Below are positions 10,301 to 18,317 of a stretch of DNA of 63,058 bases, in pieces (position 1 is the first letter of the stretch; each line of letters starts with the position of its first letter). This DNA is from Anaerolineae bacterium. GTDB taxonomy: Bacteria; Chloroflexota; Anaerolineae; Aggregatilineales; Phototrophicaceae. Made by a program: the position numbers and the translations under genes. The notes beneath the pieces were generated by a model, which saw nothing but the letters and a program-made list of their open reading frames with translations, had not been told where the DNA came from and ran no database searches. The stretch spans positions 1 to 63,058 of the forward strand of contig JALOOG010000009.1 of NCBI GenBank assembly GCA_025454525.1. The letters are read 5' to 3'.

Positions 10301-11608
10301 GTTAGGACGCAACAACAAAATTTCCGGCACATTGGCCGAGATCCGCTCCGCTAACAGCCATTGGAGTTTACGGATCGCGCCGTCCTGATGCGGATCGGTC
10401 AACAAGAGATAAGCGGCCTCGCTTAGTTCTCCGTCAAACAGCAAACCAATCGCCTCACCAATGGCGGGGGGGGTTTGGCCTTCAGGGAGCGCATCTAACA
10501 ACAATAAGCCGATCTCGGATAATAAATGGACTCGGGACGATGTTTGTGGGCCGGCTTGTTCCCGTAATTCCTCTAAAATATCGATCGCGTGCGCCCAATT
10601 GCCACTTTCAAGATAGATCCGCACCGCGTCTAGATTGGCGGCCACAGCGAGATCTTGTAAACGATCATGGATCTCTTTACGGATCTGTTTCGCGGGTGGA
10701 TAACCGGGATCGGGGAGGATCGCCTGTTCTAGGGCGGTGGTGAGGCTTTGTAAATCACTTTTGCTCAAATTGCGCCGGAGACGTTCCGCGATCCGCGTCA
10801 AGCTGGCATCCCGTTCGCGCTCCAATAAGCCGCGATATTCGCCTAAATCGCGCCGTATTTCGGTCACAAATTGATAGCGTAAGCGTTTGTTGGGATGTAA
10901 AGCGCGGCTGATGATCGTCTGTAAGCGGGCCGGGACTTGATCGCTATCCTCACCAAAATCCAACCGGAAATCGGCATCGGCATCGCGTGGCACATCGGGA
11001 CGTTTGCCGCCTGTCACCATAAAATAGAGCAGTTCACCCGCTTGAAAAATATCACTTTGCCGGCTGATCCCTTGTGGTGTGATCTCATCCCCTTCTAGGA
11101 ACACCGTATTCCCCCAATCGATCACCTTCAAACGATAGTGATCGCGATCCCAAAAGAGATGTTTTGCGTCCACATCGTTATAGACAATCTCGCGTAGATG
11201 CGCGGTATGCAGTAGATCCAACAAGCGATCCACGATCACCAACATCTCTAATTGCGGCAAGCGATCGCCTTGTGCTGCCAGTCGTAACACCTCATCGGCG
11301 ATGATCAAGCCTTCGGCGCGTTCCACCACAATATATTGATGAGTCATGCCGCCGATGCTAAATTGACCGCCGCCGAGTAATTCGGTCAGGACGGGATGAC
11401 CGGCCAAACGAGATAACGCCCGCCGTTCATTGAGGATGCTTACCTCTTGGCCGGCACGAATCGGCGGTGCATCATTCGGCGCGGGGCGTTTGATCACCAC
11501 CGGCCGATCGGCGGCTTGGGTATCCACTGCGCGTAACGTTTCGCCGGAACGCCCGCGCGGGTAAATGTAATCATAGCGATAACGGTTGTCGAACAAGCTG
11601 TCCGCCAT
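7274..11608 (-). CDS. Giant transmembrane kinase-like protein with extracellular LamG-like domain
   Basis: A 1444-residue protein. Residues 1-270 form a protein-kinase-like domain: the ATP Lys is probably 40 (VVIK), the HRD motif reads YND (143-145), the metal-binding Asn position is His150 and DFG reads DWG (164-166). Catalysis is therefore doubtful. A very long helical region follows, then a membrane helix near 1105-1130, a Thr/Pro-rich linker, and a C-terminal beta-rich domain of about 190 residues resembling concanavalin/LamG-type folds. The topology implies an intracellular kinase-like and helical part, with an outside sensor or ligand-binding domain. ATG start preceded by AGGAAAGAG. Monocistronic. 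Confidence 0.8.
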   Translation of the reverse strand: MADSLFDNRYRYDYIYPRGRSGETLRAVDTQAADRPVVIKRPAPNDAPPIRAGQEVSILNERRALSRLAGHPVLTELLGGGQFSIGGMTHQYIVVERAEGLIIADEVLRLAAQGDRLPQLEMLVIVDRLLDLLHTAHLREIVYNDVDAKHLFWDRDHYRLKVIDWGNTVFLEGDEITPQGISRQSDIFQAGELLYFMVTGGKRPDVPRDADADFRLDFGEDSDQVPARLQTIISRALHPNKRLRYQFVTEIRRDLGEYRGLLERERDASLTRIAERLRRNLSKSDLQSLTTALEQAILPDPGYPPAKQIRKEIHDRLQDLAVAANLDAVRIYLESGNWAHAIDILEELREQAGPQTSSRVHLLSEIGLLLLDALPEGQTPPAIGEAIGLLFDGELSEAAYLLLTDPHQDGAIRKLQWLLAERISANVPEILLLRPNLYRIELAIAALTQEGIALQEGRALIGEVNQLLDHPQETLAALRDQYRTVVDRLNLLNTLLSTVSVQHTLSERKLPLSALERAFNAAMALADNIHIIGKQAATSPRDAIAALDNNRQIDPLSRFWDEISHLLDRLYKVLQSYQTFVPAADGSDLELWFKRTEGELQGFQRNLFDDLISSMVDGVKTAGVAWETYAAATLQGDRGGALIALGKAIDGINALSPTLSGWLNQVRGIIETTQYIERHALYGGLGRALADGWEAFDRSRLADAERLGQHAYEIARSEGERFAAQRLRELSRLTRDWVERNAALNAGRTKETLKAIEALYRPDEIKARDHFNAQMPSKETYLKAVNRGLIEVFSRHSTAAPRLLAANYVLLGTLDAHEDLLEDTAFWREAALRTLGEGGARHLIVRTLDDFTDRRRDLKRISDLLNSLHSPQSLAQLEKIRRLVEENPQAKTVSGAILSVREFELAIRDWAEGEFRPAGLKLENALKGVQEAEQTADIPLSHYREWLTRLGQGAAELTVAARSLRQAIERRPDQPDPTIRDAHHKIAQVSIELVGPEIAANLMQWRDTYERFLAVYVDQNLRRTQRLERFNELFRAMFIDRQPAYPIYRHWFELTQRAPEYPAPPTDEPTPRLQEGVNEVEIESPKPFERSKYLDPEGPPPARISLRLVIGIGVVVLLVIAIIGILIVTNNRSTDNPLIGLALTISATPTPTDGIALTPTPTDAIAAVLTDEITPTETTPPVEIDLITPTRFLSATPDPSTATPTLTATLEPPTATLTPTETFTPSITPTITPTPTATLPTQGLQGAQNLLELIPNLQTDEITWTPEQFSLGTRGEFWRLGEGGDTPGSEIQIFYGPEVFNRFYGNNAPSRLRWTQATMSLLTANPTLPAEEVYFGLGLRHADQEALQVGLYIQVQSLTVINVYQRIGDEGELTFVSQQAVNFVTARLRLDRDLNSGNITLTLNGNPIGNPIPLGTGDAPLLPMLFVQDGGVVVSVTDWQVNLR

Positions 11609-11718
11609 GCGAGTCTCTTTCCTGAGCAGATCGGTGTGTCAATTGTACGCATGAGTCGCCGATCGGCAAAGTGACAAGCGGCGGCCTCACGGCGAATCAT
11701 TTTAAAAGACAATCGGTG

Positions 11719-11948
11719 AAAAGTCGTAACATTTGTTACGATTTTTCCGCTCATCTGTGCTATGCTTGATCAAGACGACTTGTGGCTTTTGTAAGGAGCA
11801 TCTGATGACCGATCGAGCGCGATTCCAATTGTTTTTTTCGTGTCCTCAATTTCGATCTGACAATCAAGCTTACGATGCCGCTATCGCCGAAATAATTTTT
11901 TTCCTGTCTGCCGCCGCACTTGTCGCCGTTGGATCGGGCGCGGGTTGA
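11719..11948 (+). repeat. Repeat unit A: palindrome, promoter, short ORF
   Basis: First of three related units. An inverted repeat with 12-base arms, AAAAGTCGTAAC (11719-11730) and GTTACGATTTTT (11735-11746, one mismatch), is followed by CGCTCATCTG and the extended -10 TGCTATGCT (11758-11766). The -35 would fall inside the right arm. AAGGAG and an ATG follow at 11805. The conserved 3' block (CAAGCTTAYGATGCCGCT, an A-run/T-run, CTGCCGCCGC) lies at about 11865-11925. The same order is found at 36470-36699 and, on the minus strand, 48784-49004. The unit lies 68 bases upstream of ftsK, in the same direction. Confidence 0.75.
11805..11948 (+). CDS. Small ORF inside repeat unit A, 47 aa
   Basis: Open frame of 47 residues from an ATG with AAGGAG upstream. 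It reads MTDRARFQLFF at the start, FRSDNQAYDAA in the middle and a hydrophobic Ala/Leu/Val-rich tail that could insert in a membrane. The corresponding frame is interrupted in unit B (two stops) and displaced by one base in unit C. Matching residues are still visible there: C reads FQAYHQAYDAAAKK, and B ends AVAEKIFSLSATA. This is either a real small protein with two decayed relatives or a chance frame within a conserved non-coding unit. Confidence 0.4.
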   Translation: MTDRARFQLFFSCPQFRSDNQAYDAAIAEIIFFLSAAALVAVGSGAG

Positions 11949-11968
11949 AACACGTTTTTGATCGCCTA

Positions 11969-11977
11969 TGCTATAAT
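11969..11977 (+). promoter_or_regulatory. Extended -10 promoter for ftsK
   Basis: TGCTATAAT, 40 bases before the GTG start of ftsK. TTGAAA at 11945-11950 is a possible -35, but 21 bases away is too far. This promoter would let ftsK be transcribed independently of repeat unit A just upstream. Confidence 0.6.
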
Positions 11978-12016
11978 GCCTATCAATTGAAGTAACTTGG
12001 TTTTGAGGGTGTTGTC

Positions 12017-14563
12017 GTGGCACAACCCAAAGATAAAAACAATCCGAAACCGCGTGACCCACGCGAAAAAATTGATAAATACAGCGTCAAACCCGAATTT
12101 TGGGACACTTTGTTAGATGCGTTACCCCCATGGGCTGATGAGATCGCCGCGATCGTGTTGATCATCTTTGGGATCGTGTCGTTTTTGTCGCTATTTAATG
12201 TGTCCTCCGATGCGTCCTTAGCGGCCGCATGGACGCGCACCCTCGTTTCGCTGTTCGGTTACGGGAGCTTTTTGGTGTGCGCGGGTATTTTCGCCTTAGG
12301 GGTGTTGATCCTATTGCCAAAAGTGGGCATCCAGATCGGATTACCCGCACATCGGATTTTTGCCTTAGAAGTGGGTTTTATCGCGATCTTAGCGCTCTTG
12401 CATCTTGGCATGGGCGATCTCGAATTTCGTGCGATCGCCCGTGACGGACAGGGCGGTGGCACGATCGGCGGCGCGATGAGCAGCCTGATCAGCGAATTTT
12501 TCGGCACAACCACAGCGATCGTGTTCTATAGTGCGGTGTTGATCATCAGCTTATCGATCGCCGCGGGGGTGCGTCGCTCTCAGATCACCAGTTGGTTACA
12601 GCGTACCAGTGAGCGTTTGATGCGCTATAGCGAAAAGATCGCACCACCCGACAAGCGTGATACGTCCAAGGTACAGAATGTGTCCGCACGTCGGACTCAA
12701 TCGCTGATGCGAATCCGCGCCGATCCCAGTCATCTTCCACCCTCCCAGCGATCCTTACCGCCTTTGGGAATTGAGGAAGAAGACCCCCCGGCCGCTCCAC
12801 CGCCCGCGGTGATCGAACCCCCGAAACGCACGCTCACTCCCCAAGAAGAAGCGTTGTTTTCGCGTCCAGAGAACTTTGTCGATCCGTTGACGGCGGGCAA
12901 GATCCTGAAGGGGCAAAAGAGCGAATACGGTTGGCAGGTGATCGAACGTCCAGACGGGCGCATCAAAAACTACTTTTCGGTTGCGAACATCCGTGAGCCA
13001 AAAAAGACCTCTAAGCGTGAAAAAGACCTCCCGCCACTGGAGATCTTGCAGGATCTGGACATCGTGTTACCGCATGAGGATGAGATCAACCGCAACGTGA
13101 TCTTGATCGAAAACACGTTGCTAGAGTTTGATATCGATGTTGACGTGGTGAACGTGCGAATCGGCCCGACGGTGACTCAATACGCCTTGCAACCGTTCCG
13201 AGAGAAAAAAGACGACGACGGGGGCATGAGTATGCAACGCACGCGCTTGAATAAGATCGCGTCGCTTGCCAACGATTTGGCCCTCTCGCTTTCGGCCAAA
13301 CGCTTACGCTTAGAAGTCCCGGTACCGGGGCATAGCTATATGGGGATCGAAGTCCCGAATCGACATCCTAGCGTGGTCGCCTTGCGATCGGTGTATGAGA
13401 GCAAAGGTTACTATGAACAACTGGCCAAGAAAAAATCGCCCCTGTTGATCCCATTAGGGCGCGATGTGGCGGGTGAAGCGGTTTCGATTGATCTGGCCGG
13501 ATGTCCACATTTGTTGATCGCTGGCACGACGGGATCGGGTAAATCGGTCTGTATCGCGGCGATCGCAAGTGCGTTGATCCTAGACAACATGCCGGATATG
13601 GTGAAATTGGTCATGTTAGACCCGAAAATGGTGGAATTGAGCCGCTTTAACGGACTCCCGCATTTAATCGGGCCGGTGGAAACCGAATTGGATCGCATGA
13701 TCGAAGTATTGCGGTGGTGTACCCGTGAAATGGATCGGCGCTACAAGTTGTTAGAAGAAAACGCCGCTCGGAACATCGAAGTCTACAATTCGCGCTTAGG
13801 TCAACGGCGCAAAAAAGAACAATTGCCCTATATCGTGATCATGATCGATGAAGTAGGCGATCTGATGATGAGTCGTCCGGTCGAAACGGAGCAAACGATC
13901 ACCCGCTTGGCCCAAATGGCGCGGGCGGTGGGGATGCACTTGGTTGTCGCGACTCAACGGCCTAGCGTGGATGTGATCACCGGCTTGATCAAGGCGAATT
14001 TCCCTTCGCGGATCTCGTTTGCAGTGGCCACCAGCGTCGATTCGCGGGTGATCTTAGATACGGTCGGGGCGGAGAATCTGTTGGGTAAAGGGGATATGCT
14101 CTACCTTGCGCCGGATGCAGCGGCGGCCCGCCGTCTGCAAGGCTGTTATGTGTCGGATGAGGAAGTGCGAAAAGTGGTCGCTCATTGGCGCGATTGGGCC
14201 GCGGAACAGATCGCAGCCGGAAAATGGGAAAAACCGTTCACGGCCCCTTGGGAACGTGGTTTAACCCGGCGCGAATTTCTCTCCGAAACCGATCCGATGT
14301 TAGAGGATGCGATCGAATTGGTCGTCAAGGAACGGGAGGCCTCCGCGTCGCTGATTCAGCGGCGTTTAGGGTTAGGTTATCCTCGTGCGGCCCGCATCAT
14401 GGATTTGTTAGAAGAATTAGGTGTGATCGGCGAACCGATCGCGGGGGGGCGGGCGCGCCGAGTCACCATTGAACCCGGCAAAGACCCGTTTAAGGTGATC
14501 ATGGAGAAGAAAAAGACTCCCTCTGCCCCCAAGAAACCGCGTCCGGTGGATGAAGATTTTTAA
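12017..14563 (+). CDS. ftsK: DNA translocase FtsK/SpoIIIE
   Basis: Membrane-anchored DNA pump that clears chromosome ends through the division septum. The 848-residue protein has four or so N-terminal membrane helices (residues 35-190), a short linker (about 190-290) rich in Pro and charged residues, an alpha domain, and the RecA-like motor with Walker A GTTGSGKS (about 502-509) and Walker B IVIMIDEVGD (about 606-615). A winged-helix gamma domain (about 765-830, SASLIQRRLGLGYPRAARI) would read polarity sequences. GTG start at 12017. The last four bases overlap the convergent gene at 14560. Confidence 0.95.
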   Translation: MAQPKDKNNPKPRDPREKIDKYSVKPEFWDTLLDALPPWADEIAAIVLIIFGIVSFLSLFNVSSDASLAAAWTRTLVSLFGYGSFLVCAGIFALGVLILLPKVGIQIGLPAHRIFALEVGFIAILALLHLGMGDLEFRAIARDGQGGGTIGGAMSSLISEFFGTTTAIVFYSAVLIISLSIAAGVRRSQITSWLQRTSERLMRYSEKIAPPDKRDTSKVQNVSARRTQSLMRIRADPSHLPPSQRSLPPLGIEEEDPPAAPPPAVIEPPKRTLTPQEEALFSRPENFVDPLTAGKILKGQKSEYGWQVIERPDGRIKNYFSVANIREPKKTSKREKDLPPLEILQDLDIVLPHEDEINRNVILIENTLLEFDIDVDVVNVRIGPTVTQYALQPFREKKDDDGGMSMQRTRLNKIASLANDLALSLSAKRLRLEVPVPGHSYMGIEVPNRHPSVVALRSVYESKGYYEQLAKKKSPLLIPLGRDVAGEAVSIDLAGCPHLLIAGTTGSGKSVCIAAIASALILDNMPDMVKLVMLDPKMVELSRFNGLPHLIGPVETELDRMIEVLRWCTREMDRRYKLLEENAARNIEVYNSRLGQRRKKEQLPYIVIMIDEVGDLMMSRPVETEQTITRLAQMARAVGMHLVVATQRPSVDVITGLIKANFPSRISFAVATSVDSRVILDTVGAENLLGKGDMLYLAPDAAAARRLQGCYVSDEEVRKVVAHWRDWAAEQIAAGKWEKPFTAPWERGLTRREFLSETDPMLEDAIELVVKEREASASLIQRRLGLGYPRAARIMDLLEELGVIGEPIAGGRARRVTIEPGKDPFKVIMEKKKTPSAPKKPRPVDEDF

Positions 14564-15321
14564 TCGGGATGCGACACGATCAGATCGTCAAAGTCTACGA
14601 TCACGTTTTCGTAGATCCCGAACTCGTTGGTGGTGTTAAACGAGAGCGCGATTAAGCCTAAACGCCCTTCGATCAAACGATCGTCGGTGATCGTTTCGGT
14701 TAAGCGCATCGTCTCTGGTTGACAGATTCCCGCGGGGGCGGTACTCACCGCGTTGGGATCGATCGGAACACACAGTAAGGCGGGTTGATCGTTGATCCAA
14801 AAGCGAAAATCCGCCCCTTGCCCGCTTACGCGCAGGCGATTTTCGGCATTAAGGCCAAGGTTGATGTATTCGGAGCGTTGCCAAGTGCTGATCTCGGTGG
14901 TTACGCCATTTTGAACGAGGGCTAACTGATAATAACCGTCACTACTCACGGCAAAGTAATAGAGGTTGCGACTGTCTTGTTGACGAAACACCACGCCGAA
15001 ACCGTTGTTATCACTGCCTTGAGTGGCAGTAGCGCGCACTGTGAGGTCAAAATCGCGCATGGACCAACGTAACGGCGTAAAGACACTGCTATCGGGTGCG
15101 CCGATCTCCAAGCGCATCACACTATCGATCATTTGCGCGGAGAGTCGTCCCGCGGCCGGCTCCCATTCATCGGCAAATTGATCGAAGGTGCTAGTATACA
15201 GCACGCCGGATCCCTGTGGGATCGTGTATTGCCAAGTGGCCGCGACTCGGCTCAATTGAAACGCTCCGAATAACAGGGCGATCAAAAAAATCAGCATTAG
15301 TAGGTTACGGATCACGATCAT
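14560..15321 (-). CDS. Membrane-anchored LamG-like domain protein
   Basis: A 253-residue protein with one N-terminal membrane helix (residues 5-25) followed by an exported beta-rich domain. The pattern FDQFADEWEP, DFDLTVRATAT, NNGFGVVFRQQDSRNLYYFAVSSDG and LGLIALSFNTTN is typical of concanavalin/LamG or family-16-glycosidase-like folds, without visible catalytic residues. It is the last gene of a four-gene minus-strand operon; its ATG overlaps the stop of the preceding membrane gene by four bases (ATGA). It may be the extracytoplasmic partner of the three membrane proteins. It resembles in plan the C-terminal domains of the proteins encoded at 7274 and 50840. Confidence 0.7.
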   Translation of the reverse strand: MIVIRNLLMLIFLIALLFGAFQLSRVAATWQYTIPQGSGVLYTSTFDQFADEWEPAAGRLSAQMIDSVMRLEIGAPDSSVFTPLRWSMRDFDLTVRATATQGSDNNGFGVVFRQQDSRNLYYFAVSSDGYYQLALVQNGVTTEISTWQRSEYINLGLNAENRLRVSGQGADFRFWINDQPALLCVPIDPNAVSTAPAGICQPETMRLTETITDDRLIEGRLGLIALSFNTTNEFGIYENVIVDFDDLIVSHPD

Positions 15322-16334
15322 AATTTCTCCATGTCGTTAAAAGCGCGATCTTGGGCGCGGCGTAAACTATGGTGATAGAGCAAGCGGTAATACAGAAAGA
15401 TCGTTGTGCCGATCAAAAAACATAAACAGGCAAATCCGATATTTAAAAGATCGGATTGTAGCCTCCAATTTTGACTAAACAACCCAGAAACGAGATTGCT
15501 CACTTGTCCGGCAACCGTAAAAATCAGACCCATGATCGCCGCTTGCGAGATCCAAACGCCCGCAATCGCTGCTAGACCGATCAAGATCGCATTAGCGGTA
15601 CTATGGCGTGCGGATAACCAAAGCAACAAGGCACTTAGGGCGCGGTGTCTCCAGATCACCTCAAAGAGGTAGACAAAAACGAAACAGACGGTCATCGCGG
15701 CCAAAAATGACATCGCGATCGGACGTTCGATAAAACTCCGATACAACGGGATGATCACTTCCTCAAAAAACGATGGGCCATAAGCGATGCTTGCGAATAG
15801 GATCAAGAGCAAACTTAAACCGACCGCGATCAAGCGCAAGCTCAAGACCGTCATCAAGCTTTGCCATGATCGTAAACGGGTGAGGGTATGCTTGGCCGCA
15901 ATCACAGTAGACGGGGATAAGGTGGTTAATCGCAACAGATCCCAACGGCCTTGTGCAACATCGGTATTAATGGCATTGAGACTTTGTGACAAGATCGTCA
16001 GATCAAGTATAAATGCGCTTCCAATACTGATCACAAAGATCAATTGCGCCCATCCCAAGATCCAACTAGCGATGAAGGACTCGATCGGAATAGTATAGGT
16101 GGTGATCGATTGTGCCGTGAGGGTGTTGTAATAAGCCTGCTGACTGCTCCAATTGAGGTAGCCAAAAAGGATCATCACAATAGTGATGATGATGCACACC
16201 CGTAAGAATATCCGGAATGACCAACGTTTTAAGGTGATCGGAGTCGCACCATATTTTAAGCGCCGTGCATCCAATTGATACACCGGATTGGTGAGGATAT
16301 GGGTGTTAAATGGGGTAATTTTTAGCATTCTCAT
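15318..16334 (-). CDS. ABC-2-like membrane protein, paralogue 3
   Basis: Polytopic membrane protein of 338 residues with about six helices. It shares with its two upstream neighbours an N-terminal NPVYQLDARRLKYGATP motif and the segment WDLLRLTTLSPSTVI...KHTLTRLRSW, which resembles the conserved cytoplasmic loop of ABC-2-type permeases (WxLLxxTPLSPxxI followed by K). No ATPase is encoded nearby, so transport is inferred, not shown. The ATG directly abuts the TAA of the previous gene, with GGAG inside that gene. It overlaps the next gene by four bases. Confidence 0.65.
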   Translation of the reverse strand: MRMLKITPFNTHILTNPVYQLDARRLKYGATPITLKRWSFRIFLRVCIIITIVMILFGYLNWSSQQAYYNTLTAQSITTYTIPIESFIASWILGWAQLIFVISIGSAFILDLTILSQSLNAINTDVAQGRWDLLRLTTLSPSTVIAAKHTLTRLRSWQSLMTVLSLRLIAVGLSLLLILFASIAYGPSFFEEVIIPLYRSFIERPIAMSFLAAMTVCFVFVYLFEVIWRHRALSALLLWLSARHSTANAILIGLAAIAGVWISQAAIMGLIFTVAGQVSNLVSGLFSQNWRLQSDLLNIGFACLCFLIGTTIFLYYRLLYHHSLRRAQDRAFNDMEKL

Positions 16335-17321
16335 TTACTCCGCTAAGGCCCGGCGTGTGATCATCCGCACCCCCCACTGATACAAAAAGCGATAGTAATG
16401 GAAAAAGAGCGCGATAATCAACGCTGAAACGGACAATATCGCAAAGAACGCTAATATAGCAATTCTCCACACCGTTGGAGATAACAACCAATTGATGACG
16501 CTGATCATCCAAAAGATGAAAAATAGCATGAACCCTTGTGCAATCCAGATCGCCATCACGCCCGCTAATCCGGTGAGGATCGCGTTGGTGGTATTGCGTC
16601 CGGTGGAGAGTCCTAACATCACCGCAGTAAGGGTGCGATGTCGATAAAACACTTCGCCTAAATAAATGGCTGCCCAACCTATCATCAATAAAAGTAACAG
16701 GATATTTTCGATCGGTTGCCTAAAAAAACCGCTAATGTAATCGCTCAAACCAGCCCAAAAACCATTACGATGAGCAAAAATGTTGACCAAAGTTGTCAAC
16801 ACCAACAGTACCAAGACCAAGACACGCATCGCAAAAATCGTGATCATCATGCGCCAACACCGTAAACGTGTTAATGTGTGTTTGGCGTTGACAATCTGCT
16901 CACCTTCTAAGGCCGTAATCCGAACCAGATCCCAACGACCGTTCCCCACATCTTGATTGATCACGCCCAAACTGGCATTGATCGCAGCCAAGTCTAAAAA
17001 GAAGTTTGAGGCGATGCTGATCAAGAAGATCACTCCGGCGGCCAGTGCTAAGACACTGACGATGAAGGGGAATGTTTCTTGTATGTAGTAAGGGCTATTA
17101 TAATTTTGTTGATAGAAAACCTGACGTTGATACTCGGAATGCCTTTGGATTCCAGCAAAGATCACGATCAAAATGCCAAAAATTAGAAAAACACGGATGA
17201 TCACGGTGCGTGACCAAACCATGAGCGATTCGGGCGTTGCACCACGTTTCAAGCGTCGGGCATCCAATTGATACAAGGGATTGTTTAAGATCGATTCATT
17301 AAAGGGATTTAACTTGATCAT
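16335..17321 (-). CDS. ABC-2-like membrane protein, paralogue 2
   Basis: Polytopic membrane protein of 328 residues, clearly homologous to the genes on both sides. It shares the NPLYQLDARRLKRGATPES opening, the GRWDLVRITALEGEQIV loop, the KHTLTRLRCW segment, and a late RHRTLTAVMLGLSTGRNTTNAIL helix matched in paralogue 3 by RHRALSALLLWLSARHSTANAIL. AAAGGAG precedes the ATG. Twelve bases separate it from paralogue 1. It may form a hetero-oligomeric membrane complex with the other two copies. Confidence 0.65.
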   Translation of the reverse strand: MIKLNPFNESILNNPLYQLDARRLKRGATPESLMVWSRTVIIRVFLIFGILIVIFAGIQRHSEYQRQVFYQQNYNSPYYIQETFPFIVSVLALAAGVIFLISIASNFFLDLAAINASLGVINQDVGNGRWDLVRITALEGEQIVNAKHTLTRLRCWRMMITIFAMRVLVLVLLVLTTLVNIFAHRNGFWAGLSDYISGFFRQPIENILLLLLMIGWAAIYLGEVFYRHRTLTAVMLGLSTGRNTTNAILTGLAGVMAIWIAQGFMLFFIFWMISVINWLLSPTVWRIAILAFFAILSVSALIIALFFHYYRFLYQWGVRMITRRALAE

Positions 17322-17333
17322 TACAGCACTCCT

Positions 17334-18230
17334 TTAGGATGATTCTGCTGTCAACAGACGCTTGCGAACGAAAGCCAATCCCAGACGATATAAGAGGTAA
17401 TAGGCGCAAAAAAAGATCAAGGCATATAGAGCCAGTACGAAGATCAGCGCTATCGGAAGTGCAAACCCATATCGCGTGGCTAAGGTATCGGATATGAGCC
17501 AAAAGAACACCCATAAGTAGATCAAGGTCATGCCTTGCGCGATCCACCCGCCGATGATCGCCAATAATCCTAACGGTGCGCTGTTCAGAATCGGGACGAA
17601 TGAGAAGGCCAAAGTTAACACGCTAAAGGCACGGTGTCGCCATGCCAGTTCCCACACAAAAAAGCCACTCATCAGCGCGATTGACCAAAGTGTCGCTTGA
17701 TTCTCTGGGGATCGTCCTGAAGCGAAAAGCGATAACACCAAAATCAATCCGACCACGATCAAGCGTGCTGTGGCATTCACGCTCAAAACTGACCATGAAC
17801 GCAAGCGAGTCAGGGTTATGTAAGCATCAAGGATCTGTTGAGGGGGTAATGGGGTGACACGTACCAGATCCCACTCATATTTGAACTGTCGATCTCGTTT
17901 TGCCTGTTGTCCAGCAGCGAACATCGCCAGATCAAGACCCAAGCCTAACAGTAAACTTAAACCGAAGATGTTCAGGGTAACAGGCACTAGGAGGCTATAG
18001 AGACGATCGATCGTCAAGGTGGTGAGTGTCAATTGTTGGGTATTCCACAACAACAACGTTTGTAAAATCATCCATGCGAACAGACACCCACTCGTCCATA
18101 GCATCGTCTCGCGTGTCCATTGGTAAAGGGATCGGGATGTGGTAAAACTCGCGTTATGGCGTACTTTGAGTCGATAAAGCGGATTCTCAAATGGCGGGTT
18201 AACCCAACCGATCAAGGTTTTTATCAGCAT
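17334..18230 (-). CDS. ABC-2-like membrane protein, paralogue 1
   Basis: Polytopic membrane protein of 298 residues and first gene of the four-gene operon. It shares the NPLYRLKVRHNAS opening, the WDLVRVTPLPPQQIL loop, TLTRLRSW and the RHRAFSVLTLAFS helix with the next two genes but is the most divergent. The ATG at 18230 is chosen because GAGGAG lies five bases upstream; the frame extends to 18263 without a better site. Related in pattern to ABC-2 permease subunits. The ATPase partner would have to be encoded elsewhere. Confidence 0.65.
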   Translation of the reverse strand: MLIKTLIGWVNPPFENPLYRLKVRHNASFTTSRSLYQWTRETMLWTSGCLFAWMILQTLLLWNTQQLTLTTLTIDRLYSLLVPVTLNIFGLSLLLGLGLDLAMFAAGQQAKRDRQFKYEWDLVRVTPLPPQQILDAYITLTRLRSWSVLSVNATARLIVVGLILVLSLFASGRSPENQATLWSIALMSGFFVWELAWRHRAFSVLTLAFSFVPILNSAPLGLLAIIGGWIAQGMTLIYLWVFFWLISDTLATRYGFALPIALIFVLALYALIFFCAYYLLYRLGLAFVRKRLLTAESS

Positions 18231-18252
18231 ATCTACTCCTCGAAACAACATC

Positions 18253-18279
18253 ATAGAGGACATAACGTATGTCCCCTAT
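18253..18279 (-). terminator. Hairpin after serS
   Basis: ATAGAGGACATA (18253-18264) and TATGTCCCCTAT (18268-18279) pair with one mismatch around a three-base loop. In the minus direction it follows the serS stop and is followed by TGATGTTGTTT. It separates serS from the membrane operon. It could also be an operator for that operon. Confidence 0.5.
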
Positions 18280-18317
18280 GACATTGTAGGAGTGTTCAAG
18301 CCAATTGACAACCGACG

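Noticed and set aside
11719-11948. Repeat units as insertion sequences or MITEs
   Set aside because: No terminal inverted repeats at both ends, no target duplication visible; the palindrome is at one end only and overlaps a promoter.
11760-12062. Minus-strand open frame of 100 codons across unit A and the ftsK start
   Set aside because: No ribosome site or similarity; overlaps a promoter and the start of ftsK.
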